Of a stretch of 64,000 bases of DNA, positions 25,660 through 34,842 are shown piece by piece. Every line of letters starts with the position of its first letter. Position 1 is the stretch's first letter. The translations under genes were made by a program, and so were the position numbers. This DNA comes from Craterilacuibacter sinensis (lineage in GTDB: Bacteria; Pseudomonadota; Gammaproteobacteria; Burkholderiales; Chromobacteriaceae), in the NCBI RefSeq assembly GCF_009831765.1, contig NZ_WSSB01000011.1, forward strand, positions 43,558 to 107,557, written 5' to 3'. The notes below the pieces were generated by a model. It did not search any database. It saw nothing but the letters and a program-made list of their open reading frames with translations, and was not told the DNA's origin.

Positions 25660-26874
25660 ATGAAACAAGCACTACGCGAGCGCTTTTTGCGCTATGTCGC
25701 CATCTCAAGCCAGAGCGATGCCTCCGCGACCACCGTTCCCAGCACCCCGGGCCAACTGGAACTGGCACGCCTGCTGGCGTGCGAACTTGAGGCACTGGGC
25801 CTCGAGGACGTTTATATCGACGCTCACGGCATTCTGACCGCGCGCAAGCCGGGCAATCAGCCGGGCGCCCCGCGCATCGGTTTTGTCGCGCACCTGGACA
25901 CGGTGGATGTCGGCATCTCGCCCGACATTCATCCGCAGTTGGTGGCGTTTGACGGCAGCGATATCTGCCTGAATGCCGATAAGGATATTTGGCTGCGTGT
26001 GGCCGAGCATCCCGAAATCACCCCTTACGCCGGCGACGAGATTCTGGTCAGCGACGGCACCAGCGTGCTGGGCGCCGACGACAAGGCAGCCATTAGTGTG
26101 GTGATGACGCTATTGGCCAATCTGCCTGAGGCGCATGGCGATATCGTGGTGGCTTTTGTGCCGGACGAGGAGATCGGTCTCAAGGGCTCCAAACTGCTCG
26201 ACCTCTCGCGCTTCCCGGTCGATTTTGCCTACACCATCGATTGTTGCGAGCAGGGCGAGGTGGTGTACGAAACCTTCAACGCCGCGTCGGTCGAGATCGG
26301 CATCCACGGCATCACCGCGCACCCGATGTCGGCCAAGGGTGTGCTGGTCAACCCGATCCGCGTCGCACACGACCTGATCGCGCATTTCGACCGCACCGAT
26401 ACCCCAGAACATACCGATGGCCGCGACGGCTACTTCTGGGTGACCGACATGCAGGCCAACCCGAACAAGGCGACGCTGAAAATGGCGATCCGCGACTTCG
26501 ATCTGGCATCGTTCGAGGCGCGCAAACGCTATATCGGTGAAGTGGTGGCACTGGTGGGGGCCCGCCATCCGAAAGCAAGGCTCGAATACCGGGTGGATGA
26601 CGTGTACGCCAATATCGTCCAGTCGCTGGGCGACGACCGCCGCGCCATCGACCTGATCTTTGCCGGCATGGCCGAACTGGGCATCGCGCCCAAGGTGATC
26701 GCCATGCGCGGCGGCACCGATGGCTCGGCCCTGTCTCCGCGTGGCGTATGCACGCCCAACTACTTCACCGGCGCGCACAACTTCCACTCAATCTACGAAT
26801 TCCTGCCCATGCAGTCGTTCGAAAAATCGTATGTGCTGACGCGGCGTATTGTCGAGTTGGCCGCCAAGGGCTGA
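25660..26874 (+). CDS. pepT: Peptidase T (tripeptide aminopeptidase)
   Basis: A cytoplasmic M20B zinc peptidase that releases N-terminal residues from tripeptides; 404 residues against 408 in E. coli. Zinc and catalytic motifs are intact: HLDTVD at about 77-82, GADDKAA at about 138-144, PDEEIG at about 167-172 and the late GAHNFHSIYEF His near 371. The ATG at 25660 follows AAGGA. FNR-dependent anaerobic induction of pepT is established in Salmonella, and the FNR box upstream of this operon fits the same control. Confidence 0.95.
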   Translation: MKQALRERFLRYVAISSQSDASATTVPSTPGQLELARLLACELEALGLEDVYIDAHGILTARKPGNQPGAPRIGFVAHLDTVDVGISPDIHPQLVAFDGSDICLNADKDIWLRVAEHPEITPYAGDEILVSDGTSVLGADDKAAISVVMTLLANLPEAHGDIVVAFVPDEEIGLKGSKLLDLSRFPVDFAYTIDCCEQGEVVYETFNAASVEIGIHGITAHPMSAKGVLVNPIRVAHDLIAHFDRTDTPEHTDGRDGYFWVTDMQANPNKATLKMAIRDFDLASFEARKRYIGEVVALVGARHPKARLEYRVDDVYANIVQSLGDDRRAIDLIFAGMAELGIAPKVIAMRGGTDGSALSPRGVCTPNYFTGAHNFHSIYEFLPMQSFEKSYVLTRRIVELAAKG

Positions 26875-26911
26875 TGCCGGGCGAGACCGGTAATAAACCG
26901 GCTTGTTTAGC

Positions 26912-27178
26912 TTATTCGCCGCCAGTATCACGCATGCGGTGGCTGGCCGAGGCATCCAGTTCCAGACCGTAGATTTGTTTGAGCTGGGTAATGGTCGCCA
27001 GAGTTTCTGGCGAAAAGGGCGCCTGTCCGTCAAAGGCATGCAGGATGATGCCTTCGAGCAGGTCGCCCAGCGTCATGTCTTTTTGTTCAGCCAGTGCCTT
27101 CAGTACTTTGACCAGTCTTTTTTCCAGTCTGACGCCGGTCTGGATGCGCTCGACTTTAATCGTTGCCATATCGGTCAT
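26912..27178 (-). CDS. Small ribbon-helix-helix-like protein
   Basis: An 88-residue protein of no family I can name with certainty. Residues 6-50 (a beta strand KVERIQTGVRL, helix EKRLVKVLKALAEQ, turn, helix LGDLLEGIILHAF) have the order and length of an RHH DNA-binding domain. The rest is a short charged tail. AAAGGA lies 6 bases before the ATG. The gene is convergent with pepT and lies alone. A palindrome covers its predicted -10 box, which suggests autoregulation (inference). Confidence 0.65.
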   Translation of the reverse strand: MTDMATIKVERIQTGVRLEKRLVKVLKALAEQKDMTLGDLLEGIILHAFDGQAPFSPETLATITQLKQIYGLELDASASHRMRDTGGE

Positions 27179-27207
27179 GCTTTATCCTTTGTTACTAGGG
27201 TATTTAT

Positions 27208-27241
27208 GTACCAAGGTACTTTTTGTGTTGCTATTCGTCAA
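27208..27241 (-). promoter_or_regulatory. Predicted promoter and overlapping palindromic operator of the RHH-like gene
   Basis: On the minus strand TTGACG (27241-27236) and TACCTT (27218-27213) are spaced by 17 bases. The palindrome GTACCAAGGTAC (27208-27219) lies over the -10 box, about 30 bases before the start codon. RHH repressors commonly bind such short dyads over their own promoters. Confidence 0.5.
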
Positions 27242-27395
27242 GCATGGCAAATGCTTTTCTGCAAAGCAGGTTGAGATAGCTATTCGAAGCAGGATAAAGC
27301 GGTGTGTACCACGACTAATAGTAGGGAAATAAGCGAAAAGTGCGTGTTGTCTGGCTGGGCGGGGTGTAAGGCGGAAATCTGGAGGTTAGATGTGC

Positions 27396-27431
27396 CAAGG
27401 GCTTGCTGTCATTAGAGACGGCAAGCCCTTG
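27396..27431 (-). terminator. Hairpin downstream of tRNA-Arg
   Basis: A 15-bp stem with one G-T pair (27396-27410 with 27417-27431), loop of six. It lies 7 bases beyond the tRNA 3' end. No T run follows on the minus strand, so it may be a factor-assisted terminator or a 3' processing signal. Confidence 0.5.
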
Positions 27432-27438
27432 ATTATTC

Positions 27439-27515
27439 TGGTGCACCCGACAGGGATCGAACCTGTGACCTTCAGCTTCGGAAACTGACACTCTATCCAA
27501 CTGAGCTACGGATGC
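27439..27515 (-). tRNA. tRNA-Arg (anticodon CCG)
   Basis: A complete 77-base tRNA with the 3' CCA encoded. The acceptor stem GCATCCG pairs with CGGGTGC, the D arm is GCTCAGTTGGATAGAGT, the anticodon loop is TTCCGAA and the T arm is ACAGG-TTCGATC-CCTGT. The anticodon CCG reads the arginine codon CGG. Confidence 0.97.
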
Positions 27516-27566
27516 ATTAGGGCGCGATAATAGCTGATCAAAGGCCTACAGTCCAGCATGGGTTTC

Positions 27567-27595
27567 TTCCCATGTCGATGCACATTGCGTATAAT
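27567..27595 (+). promoter_or_regulatory. Predicted sigma-70 promoter of the cytochrome c gene
   Basis: A perfect TATAAT at 27590-27595 and TTCCCA at 27567-27572 are spaced by 17 bases. The start codon is 46 bases after the -10 box. Confidence 0.65.
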
Positions 27596-27640
27596 CGCGG
27601 TCGATTGTAATTGTCATTTATCTTCATCAGGCGGGACCGT

Positions 27641-28393
27641 ATGAGTAACGAAAACAAGATGGCTCCAGCACAGCTTATCAAAGTGCTCGTGGGCATTATC
27701 GCCTTCGTGGTGGTTGTGATCTATCTGCTGGCCAAACTGGCAACCAGTGGTTTTGACGTCAACGCCGAGGTGATGACCAAAGAGGCCGTTGCCGCTCGCC
27801 TGAAGCCGGTGGGTGAATCGGTAGCCGGTGATCCGCCGGGCTCGCGTACCGGCGAGGGTGTCTACACCGCGCTGTGTGTTTCCTGCCACGGTGCAGGTCT
27901 GGCCGGTTCGCCCAAGTTTGGCGATAACGCGGCCTGGGCGCCACGTATCGGCAAGGGCGAGGCCATGCTGTTTACCCATGCGATTAGTGGTTTCAATGCC
28001 ATGCCGGCGCGTGGTGGCGGTGCCGACCTGACCGACGACGAAGTCAAGCGCGCCGTGGTTTATATGGTGAACAAGAGCGGTGGCAAGTTTGCCGAGCCCG
28101 CTGCGGGTGCGGACGCTTCTGCGCCGGCCGGTGCGGTAGCGGGTCTGGATCCGGCCGTTGCCGGCAAGAAAGTCTATGACGCGGTTTGTGTGGCTTGCCA
28201 TGCAACAGGTGTAGCCGGTGCCCCCAAGTTTGGCGACAAGGCTGCCTGGGCTCCACGTCTGAAGCCGGGCCTGAACGAGGTGCTGGCGATCGCAACCAAG
28301 GGTCTGAACGCGATGCCGCCTAAAGGTGGCTTTACCGGCCCGGACGACGAGTTCAAGGCTGCCGTGGAATATATGGTTAACGCCGCCAAGTAA
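27641..28393 (+). CDS. Membrane-anchored dihaem cytochrome c5 family protein
   Basis: A 250-residue periplasmic electron carrier held by an N-terminal membrane helix (about 12-32). Two cytochrome c domains follow. Haem sites are CVSCH at 79-83 and CVACH at 183-187, and axial methionines are M121 and M225 in FNAMP and LNAMP. The domains are clearly a duplication: KFGDxAAWAPR occurs in both. An Ala-rich linker lies at about 153-168. Neisseria cytochrome c5 has the same layout and passes electrons to cbb3 oxidase and nitrite reductase; the partner here is not visible. I chose the ATG at 27641 over an upstream in-frame start. Confidence 0.92.
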   Translation: MSNENKMAPAQLIKVLVGIIAFVVVVIYLLAKLATSGFDVNAEVMTKEAVAARLKPVGESVAGDPPGSRTGEGVYTALCVSCHGAGLAGSPKFGDNAAWAPRIGKGEAMLFTHAISGFNAMPARGGGADLTDDEVKRAVVYMVNKSGGKFAEPAAGADASAPAGAVAGLDPAVAGKKVYDAVCVACHATGVAGAPKFGDKAAWAPRLKPGLNEVLAIATKGLNAMPPKGGFTGPDDEFKAAVEYMVNAAK

Positions 28394-28407
28394 GTTTGGC
28401 TGATATG

Positions 28408-28437
28408 CAAAAACGCCGCTTTTCGCGGCGTTTTTTT
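28408..28437 (+). terminator. Intrinsic terminator after the cytochrome c gene
   Basis: A 7-bp GC stem (28413-28419 with 28425-28431) flanked by A on the left and seven T on the right. Confidence 0.85.
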
Positions 28438-28500
28438 GTGTCTGGCGCTTGGCGGGAAATCGGCCTGCCGCACCGCGGCGGTTTTAAGCGCTCAACACGG

Positions 28501-30501
28501 TTATTTTTTCTTGGCATCCAGCATGGCGGAGAGACCGGCCAGCCGCGACTTGCCTTCGTTCTTGCTGACAATGGGTTCGGCACCGGGGCGGCCGAAGTGG
28601 CGGATGTCGTCACCGCTGATTTCATCGATAAAGCGCGACGGGTCGACAAACTGCCAGTCACCGGCACGCTTGCGTTTGACGCAGTAGCTCAGGGTGAGGC
28701 TGCGCTGGGCGCGGGTGATGCCGACATACATTAGCCGCCGTTCTTCCTCGACCATGCCGTTATCCACCGACTCGCTATGCGGCAGGATGCCTTCCTCGCA
28801 GCCGACCAGAAACACATGCGGATACTCTAGCCCTTTGGATGCATGCAGGGTCGACATCTTGACCGCGTCCACATCGCCTTCATCGCGTCCTTCCAGCATG
28901 GTGATCAGCGCAATGGTCTGGCTCAGTTCGATCAGGTTCTTGCCGTCAGCCTCGCCTTTCTTGGCCAGCCATGCCACCAGCTCCAGCACGTTTTTCCACT
29001 TGGTTTCGGCGATGCGCGGGCTGTCTTCGCTGTCGAACAGCCACACTTCGTAGCCGATGGCGCCCAGCATCTCCATGACCAGGGGGCCGGCATCTTCACG
29101 TGTGGCGCGGTATTGCAGGGTGTTGATGAAGTTGCAGAACTGCTCCAGCGGTGCCAGCTGCGCGTCTTGCACCTGTTGCTGGAAGCCGGTTTCCTGTGCG
29201 GCGGCAAACAGGCTGTTATGGCGCTGCCCGGCCCAGGCACCCAGCTTTTCCAGCGTGGCGGCGCCGACGCCGCGTTTGGGTGTGGTCAGCGCGCGGATAA
29301 AGGCCGGGTCGTCATTCGGGTTGGTGATCAGGCGCATATAGGACAGCACGTCCTTGATCTCGGGCTTGTCAAAGAAGCTTTGCCCGCCCGACATCTGGTA
29401 GGGCACTTTCTGGTTGCGCAGCGCCTGTTCGAAGATGCGGGCCTGATAGTTGCCGCGATAGAGGATGGCGTAGTCCTTGAATTCGGTACGGTGTTCGAAC
29501 TTGTGCGCCAACAGGCGCTGCACCACGATTTCGGCCTCGCTTTCCTCATCCTTGCATTGCACCACATGGATGGGCTCGCCCAGACCCAGTTCGCTCCACA
29601 ACTGTTTCTCGAACAGCTTGGGGTTGTTGGCGATGACCGAGTTGGCGGCGCGCAGGATGCGCACGCTGGAGCGGTAGTTCTGCTCCAGCTTGATGATCTT
29701 GAGCTTGGGAAAGTCGGTTTGCAGCAGGCGCAGGTTTTCCATATTGGCGCCGCGCCAGGCATAGATGCTCTGGTCGTCGTCGCCCACCGCGGTAAACATG
29801 CCGCGCGCGCCGGTTAAGAGTTTCACCATCTGGTACTGGCAGGTATTGGTGTCCTGATATTCGTCCAGCAGCAGATAGCGCAGCTTGGCCTGCCATTTGG
29901 CCAGCACCTCGGGATGGTTGCGGAACAGTTCGACCGGCAGGCGGATCAGATCATCGAAATCCATCGCCTGATAGGCGGTGAGCGTGGCCTGATAGCTCAG
30001 ATAAACACGCGCGCACACCATTTCCCAGTCGTTGGCTGCCTCGGTGATCATCTCGTCCGGGGTGATAAAGTTGTTTTTCCACAACGAGATCTGGCTTTGT
30101 ACCTTGCGCACTTCATCCTTGGCCGTGCTTTTCAGGACGTCGGAGATGATCTTGCCGGCATCGTACGAGTCGAGAATGGAGAACTGCGGCTTGTAACCCA
30201 GATGTGGTGCTTCCTGGCGCAGGATCTGCATCCCCAGCGAGTGGAAGGTCGAAACCGTCAGGCCGCGTACTTCGTCGGCCGTCATCAGCTTGCTGACCCG
30301 CTCCATCATTTCGCGCGCCGCCTTGTTGGTAAAGGTGATGGCGGCGATATTGCGTGCGTTCATGCCGCCGTGGCGGATCAGGTGGGCGATCTTGAAGGTA
30401 ATCACGCGCGTCTTGCCCGAGCCTGCACCGGCCAGTACCAGCAAGGGGCCGTCAAGATAGTGGATTGCTTCGCGTTGCGGGGTGTTCAGTTGTGCGGACA
30501 T
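28501..30501 (-). CDS. rep: ATP-dependent DNA helicase Rep
   Basis: A superfamily I 3'-5' helicase that helps replication forks past obstacles; 666 residues against 673 in E. coli. The ATG at 30501 is chosen because the sequence QLNTPQREAI matches the Rep start; a TTG at 30522 is upstream. Walker A (AGAGSGKT) is at 24-31. TFTNKAAREM, LLDEYQDTN, GDDDQSIYAWRGA and STLHASKGLEYPHV are all intact. The C-terminal segment is Rep- rather than UvrD-like. It is convergent with the cytochrome gene and divergent from apaH. Confidence 0.94.
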   Translation of the reverse strand: MSAQLNTPQREAIHYLDGPLLVLAGAGSGKTRVITFKIAHLIRHGGMNARNIAAITFTNKAAREMMERVSKLMTADEVRGLTVSTFHSLGMQILRQEAPHLGYKPQFSILDSYDAGKIISDVLKSTAKDEVRKVQSQISLWKNNFITPDEMITEAANDWEMVCARVYLSYQATLTAYQAMDFDDLIRLPVELFRNHPEVLAKWQAKLRYLLLDEYQDTNTCQYQMVKLLTGARGMFTAVGDDDQSIYAWRGANMENLRLLQTDFPKLKIIKLEQNYRSSVRILRAANSVIANNPKLFEKQLWSELGLGEPIHVVQCKDEESEAEIVVQRLLAHKFEHRTEFKDYAILYRGNYQARIFEQALRNQKVPYQMSGGQSFFDKPEIKDVLSYMRLITNPNDDPAFIRALTTPKRGVGAATLEKLGAWAGQRHNSLFAAAQETGFQQQVQDAQLAPLEQFCNFINTLQYRATREDAGPLVMEMLGAIGYEVWLFDSEDSPRIAETKWKNVLELVAWLAKKGEADGKNLIELSQTIALITMLEGRDEGDVDAVKMSTLHASKGLEYPHVFLVGCEEGILPHSESVDNGMVEEERRLMYVGITRAQRSLTLSYCVKRKRAGDWQFVDPSRFIDEISGDDIRHFGRPGAEPIVSKNEGKSRLAGLSAMLDAKKK

Positions 30502-30616
30502 GGTGATTCGGCTATTCGGCAAGAGGGGCGGGCGGGGCGCTGTGCACGCAAGCGCTGCATTTTAGCACGATGCCTTGCGCTATCATGGCGGCGCGCAATC
30601 AACCATAAGGATGGGC

Positions 30617-31435
30617 ATGTCTACCTACGCTATCGGCGATATCCAGGGCTGTTTCGCCCCTTTCATGCAGTTGCTGCAGCGTATCGAGTTTAATCCCGGA
30701 CGCGATACGCTGTGGCTGACCGGTGATCTGGTCAACCGTGGCCCCGATTCGCTGGCGGTACTGCGCTGGGTGTTCCAGCACCGCGACTGTGTACAGATCG
30801 TGCTGGGCAATCATGACCTGCATCTGCTGGCGCTGTCCGAAGGCTTCGGCAAGCCGGGGCGGGGCGATACCTTGCTCGAAATTCTCAAGGCCGGCGACGG
30901 CAAGCTGCTGCTGGACTGGTTGCGTTGCCAGCCCCTGATGGTAGAGGGGCAGGGCTATGCCATGGTGCACGCCGGACTGATGCCCGAGTGGACGATTGCG
31001 CGGGCGCTGGGTCTGGCCGCCGAGGTGGAGAGCGCGCTCACCGGCAAGGATTTTCACGCTTTTCTGGGCAAGATGTACGGCAACAAGCCGGTGCGCTGGC
31101 GTGATGAACTCAAGGGCATGGATCGCTTGCGCATGATCGTCAATGCGATGACGCGCATGCGCTTTCTCAACCGCGATGGCGAGATCGATTTTGCCTATAA
31201 GGGTGAGTTGCCGGATGCGCCGGCCGGTTTGCAGCCCTGGTTTGCGGCCAAGGCGCGGCAAAGTGCCGGCACGCCGCTGATCTTCGGCCACTGGTCGGCG
31301 CTGGGCCTGCACCTGACCGAAGATATTCTGGGGCTGGATAGCGGCTGCCTGTGGGGCGGCAGCCTTACTGCGTTACGGCTTGAGGACAGGCAAGTGTTTG
31401 CCGAGCCGTGTCCGGTGTATCGTCAGATAGATTAA
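30617..31435 (+). CDS. apaH: Symmetrical bis(5'-nucleosyl)-tetraphosphatase ApaH
   Basis: Hydrolyses Ap4A to two ADP; newer work also shows removal of Np4 RNA caps in E. coli. The protein is 272 residues. PPP-family metal motifs are intact: GDIQGC at 7-12, GDLVNRGPDS at about 36-45 and GNHD at about 65-68. The ATG at 30617 follows AAGG; an in-frame ATG at 30611 is also possible. The 3' end overlaps the 3' end of plsC on the other strand by 71 bases. Confidence 0.95.
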   Translation: MSTYAIGDIQGCFAPFMQLLQRIEFNPGRDTLWLTGDLVNRGPDSLAVLRWVFQHRDCVQIVLGNHDLHLLALSEGFGKPGRGDTLLEILKAGDGKLLLDWLRCQPLMVEGQGYAMVHAGLMPEWTIARALGLAAEVESALTGKDFHAFLGKMYGNKPVRWRDELKGMDRLRMIVNAMTRMRFLNRDGEIDFAYKGELPDAPAGLQPWFAAKARQSAGTPLIFGHWSALGLHLTEDILGLDSGCLWGGSLTALRLEDRQVFAEPCPVYRQID

Positions 31436-32195
31436 GCCCGGCCAGAATTTCGCGCCGTGCGGCATTGGAAATGGCAAAGCGGCTGGCCAGCTCGCCTTCT
31501 CCTGCCTGTAGCGATTGGCCGTAATGCAGCTCGACCACCAGTTTTTTCATGCTCAGCAGGCGCTTCAGGATCAGGCCGAAGCTATGGTCGCCGACATAGG
31601 ACAGTGTGCCGGTTTGCTGGCCGTGGGCATCCAGATAGCGGATCGCCACCGGCTGTACCCGGCTCTTGGCCAGTAGCGCGGACTCGAACAAGGACGCCTT
31701 GAACGGCAGCAGGCCGAAACCGTCGCTGGTGGTTCCTTCGGGAAACACCGACATGCAGCCGCCCTGGCTTAGCGCATCGGCCAGCTGGCCATTGATGCGG
31801 CTGGCGTCGCGCCGGTTGCTGCGGTCGATAAACAGTGTGCCGCCATTCTTGGCCATGGTGCCGACGATGGGCCAGTCGCTGATTTCCTTTTTTGCCACAA
31901 AGCGCGACACCGTGCCGCTACTGAGCGCAATAATGTCCAGCCATGAAACATGGTTGGCCACCAGGAGCGTATTGGGCGGGTAAAAGCCCGGGTTGTCGCC
32001 GCTAATGCGTACTTCCACGCCGAAGATGGACAGCATCTTGCGCGCCCAGGCGCGGGTAATCACCGCGCGTTCGGCATTGGCCAGATGCGGGTAGCGTACG
32101 GCCAGAATAAAAAAGCCGTGGGCGATATGGCTGCCCATGCGCACAAGGCGCGCAAGCCGGGTCAGAAGAGAGGCTTTGGGGTGTGTCGGGGTCAA
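31365..32195 (-). CDS. plsC: 1-acyl-sn-glycerol-3-phosphate acyltransferase
   Basis: Makes phosphatidic acid from lysophosphatidic acid at the inner membrane. The catalytic block NHVSWLD (HX4D) and FPEGTTSDG are intact, as is the middle motif FIDRSNRRDA. The start is uncertain: no ATG precedes the conserved HPKASLLTRLARL segment, which resembles Neisseria NlaA. I place it at TTG 32195; TTG 32258 would overlap mutM by 25 bases, and ATG 32138 would drop the conserved segment. It is probably co-transcribed with mutM and overlaps apaH tail to tail. Confidence 0.88.
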   Translation of the reverse strand: MTPTHPKASLLTRLARLVRMGSHIAHGFFILAVRYPHLANAERAVITRAWARKMLSIFGVEVRISGDNPGFYPPNTLLVANHVSWLDIIALSSGTVSRFVAKKEISDWPIVGTMAKNGGTLFIDRSNRRDASRINGQLADALSQGGCMSVFPEGTTSDGFGLLPFKASLFESALLAKSRVQPVAIRYLDAHGQQTGTLSYVGDHSFGLILKRLLSMKKLVVELHYGQSLQAGEGELASRFAISNAARREILAGLNLSDDTPDTARQTLACPQAVTQ

Positions 32196-32233
32196 AATAC
32201 GCGGGCTTTCTGGAACAATGACAGGCCAGCACT

Positions 32234-33052
32234 CTAGCACGGCTGGCAATGCGGGCAAAAGAAGCTGCTGCGCTGGCCCTGGCGAATCTGCCGTATCGGA
32301 CTGCCGCAGCGCAGGCAGGGCTGTTCGCTGCGGCCATAGACAAAATAGCTCTGCTGGAAGTAGCCGGGTTTGCCTATGGCGTCGACAAAATCGCGCAAGG
32401 TGCTGCCGCCGGCGGCGATGGCTCGGGTGAGCACCGCCTTGATTTCAGCGGCCAGTGTCGCGCATTCGGTCTCTGTCAGGCTGGCGGCGGGCCGGGTCGG
32501 GGCAATGCCGGCATGAAACAGAGCCTCGTTGGCGTAGATATTGCCCACGCCCACCACGACGTGATTATCCATGATGACCAGCTTGATGGCGCTGCTGCGC
32601 TTGCGTGTCGCCCGAAACAGCGTGGCGCCGTCAAAATCATCCGCAAGCGGCTCCGGCCCTAGCTTGGCCAGCAGCGTGTGCAGCGTGGCGGGGCCGTATT
32701 GCCACAGCACGGCACCGAAGCGGCGCGGATCGCGGTAGCGTAAAATCTGGCCGCTACCCAGTATCAGGTCGACGTGGTCGTGCTTTTCGACCGCTGTCGC
32801 CGGCGTAACAAAGCGCAGACTGCCCGACATGCCCAAATGGATGATGAGCGTGCCTTGTTCGCATTCGATCAATAGATACTTGGCGCGTCGACCCACTTCC
32901 AGAATGCGCTGGCCGCAGAGGATGGCGCCAAGGCCGGGATCGATAGGCCAGCGCAAGGATGGATTGCGCACCACAAGGGCGCTGATGCGCTCGCCCGTCA
33001 GCTGGTTCTGGATGCCGCGGCGCGTGGTTTCGACTTCAGGTAGTTCAGGCAT
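32234..33052 (-). CDS. mutM: Formamidopyrimidine-DNA glycosylase
   Basis: Removes 8-oxoguanine and ring-opened purines. 272 residues, as usual. The N-terminus [13 protein letters not shown] carries the catalytic Pro2 and Glu3. The beta-hairpin lysine region ([10 protein letters not shown]) is present. The C-terminal zinc finger has four cysteines (CLRCG and CPHCQPC). It is divergent from the TPR lipoprotein gene. Confidence 0.96.
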   Translation of the reverse strand: MPELPEVETTRRGIQNQLTGERISALVVRNPSLRWPIDPGLGAILCGQRILEVGRRAKYLLIECEQGTLIIHLGMSGSLRFVTPATAVEKHDHVDLILGSGQILRYRDPRRFGAVLWQYGPATLHTLLAKLGPEPLADDFDGATLFRATRKRSSAIKLVIMDNHVVVGVGNIYANEALFHAGIAPTRPAASLTETECATLAAEIKAVLTRAIAAGGSTLRDFVDAIGKPGYFQQSYFVYGRSEQPCLRCGSPIRQIRQGQRSSFFCPHCQPC

Positions 33053-33111
33053 GGTGAATATCCGGATAAGGCCATGCTATTCTACGCGCTCACCCGGGAA
33101 ATTGATCGAGC

Positions 33112-34842
33112 ATGAAACCTCATTCTGCATTGCTGCCTTTGTTTACCTTGCTGGCTCTGTCCGGCTGCGCGTCTTCGCGTCTGGCCCGCATTGAGCCTGC
33201 CCCTGTTGCAGTGGCGTCCAGCGAGAGTGCGCGCGCAGAGGCGGCCTTGCCGCATCTGCCTTTGTCGCCGCAGCTTTTCTACGGCGTGATTATCAGCGAG
33301 ATTGCCGCCCAGCGTGGGGGGGCCGGCGCGTCGGCCCAGACCTATCTCGAGCTGGCGCGCGAGGCACGCGATCCGCGTCTGGCGCAGCGCGCGGCCGAGT
33401 TTGCCATGTTGTCCGGCCAGCTGGAGACGGCTTCGCAGGCTTTGACGCTCTGGGTGGAGCTTGACCCGGCCTCGGAGAATGCGCGCGAGCAGTTGTTTAT
33501 CGCATTGCTGCGTAGCGGCAAGCTGGCACAAAGTCGCCCGCTGATCGAAGGCCTGCTGGCCACCCGTCCCGAGCGGGCACCTGCCGTATTTGTCCAGTTG
33601 GCCAGACTGACGGCTCGCCAGCCGGACAAGGCCGCGGCCTACCAGTTAACCCGTGATCTGGCTGCGGGCTATCCCGAATTACCCGAGGCGCGTTTTGCCT
33701 TGCTGGCGGTGGCCGCCGAGGCGGGTGACCGGGCGGCGATGGCGCAGGAAATGAATGCGCTGGCGCGTCTGGCACCGAAATGGGACTTGCCGGTCGCCTG
33801 GCTGGTTGACCGTTTGCGTCGCGACCAGCCTGAAGCTGCGCTGGCCTTGCTCAAAAACGAGCTTGCGCGCCGGCCGGAGGCCGCGCTGGAAATCCGCCTG
33901 GCTTATCCGCGGCTCTTGGTCAGCGCCAAGCGCTTTGCCGAGGCGCGCGACAGTTTTGCCGAATTGCTGAAACGCTATCCGAACCAGCCCGATGTCTTGT
34001 ATTCGCTGGGTTTGCTGTCATTCCAGTTGCGCGAGCTGGAAGCGGCGGTGCCTTATCTGGAGCAGGCGCTCAAGGCGGGCCATCCGGAGACGGATTATCT
34101 GCGCCTGACGCTGGGGCAGGTCAATCAGGAACTGGGTCGTGAGGACGAGGCGCGGCGCTGGTATACGGCGGTCGGGCAGGGCGAACATTATTTGCCAGCC
34201 CAGGTGCGCATGGCTGTGCTGGACGCCAAGGGCGACAATATCGCACAGGTGCTGGCGCGTATGGACAGCATGGGTACAAGCGAGCAGGAAAAAATCCAGG
34301 TCGCCCTGTTCCAGTCGCAGATTGCCCGCCAGCAACAGCGGCTGGATCTGGCCGAGCTGAATCTGGACCGGGCACTGGCCAGCGAGCCTCGGGCGCCCGA
34401 GCTTTTATACGAGCGGGCGCTGGTGCTGGAGATGCAGGGCAAGTTTGCCGCTGCCGAGCGTGATCTCAAGGCCTATTTGCAGGAAAAGCCGGATGATGCA
34501 CAAGGCTTGAACGCGCTGGGCTATTTGCTGGCCAACCGCACCACGCGCTATCGCGAGGCGCTGGTATTGATTAGCCGTGCCCATAAGGCAGACCCGGACA
34601 GTGCGATGATTCTGGACAGCCTGGGCTGGGTGAATTTCAAGCTGGGCCGCTATGCTGACGCAGTGCGCTATCTGCAAAAAGCCTATCAGGGCTTGCCTGA
34701 CCCGGAAGTTGCCGCCCACTTAGGCGAGGCTTTATGGCAGGCCGGGCGCAAGGATGAGGCGCTTGCCATATGGCGCAAGGCGCAGGCTGCCTTTCCGCAG
34801 CACGAAGTGTTGCAGGAAACCATCAAGAGACTGGCGCCATGA
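33112..34842 (+). CDS. TPR-repeat lipoprotein
   Basis: A 576-residue protein with a lipoprotein signal: LALSGC, with the acylated Cys at 19. Most of the rest is alpha-helical tetratricopeptide-type repeats, clearest at about 265-350 (PNQPDVLYSLGLLSFQLREL) and 440-560 (DDAQGLNALGYLLANRTT, SAMILDSLGWVNFKLGRYA). It sits directly before lolB with ATGA overlap, a pairing common in betaproteobacteria. This suggests a role in outer-membrane lipoprotein or envelope assembly, but no function is proven. Confidence 0.85.
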   Translation: MKPHSALLPLFTLLALSGCASSRLARIEPAPVAVASSESARAEAALPHLPLSPQLFYGVIISEIAAQRGGAGASAQTYLELAREARDPRLAQRAAEFAMLSGQLETASQALTLWVELDPASENAREQLFIALLRSGKLAQSRPLIEGLLATRPERAPAVFVQLARLTARQPDKAAAYQLTRDLAAGYPELPEARFALLAVAAEAGDRAAMAQEMNALARLAPKWDLPVAWLVDRLRRDQPEAALALLKNELARRPEAALEIRLAYPRLLVSAKRFAEARDSFAELLKRYPNQPDVLYSLGLLSFQLRELEAAVPYLEQALKAGHPETDYLRLTLGQVNQELGREDEARRWYTAVGQGEHYLPAQVRMAVLDAKGDNIAQVLARMDSMGTSEQEKIQVALFQSQIARQQQRLDLAELNLDRALASEPRAPELLYERALVLEMQGKFAAAERDLKAYLQEKPDDAQGLNALGYLLANRTTRYREALVLISRAHKADPDSAMILDSLGWVNFKLGRYADAVRYLQKAYQGLPDPEVAAHLGEALWQAGRKDEALAIWRKAQAAFPQHEVLQETIKRLAP

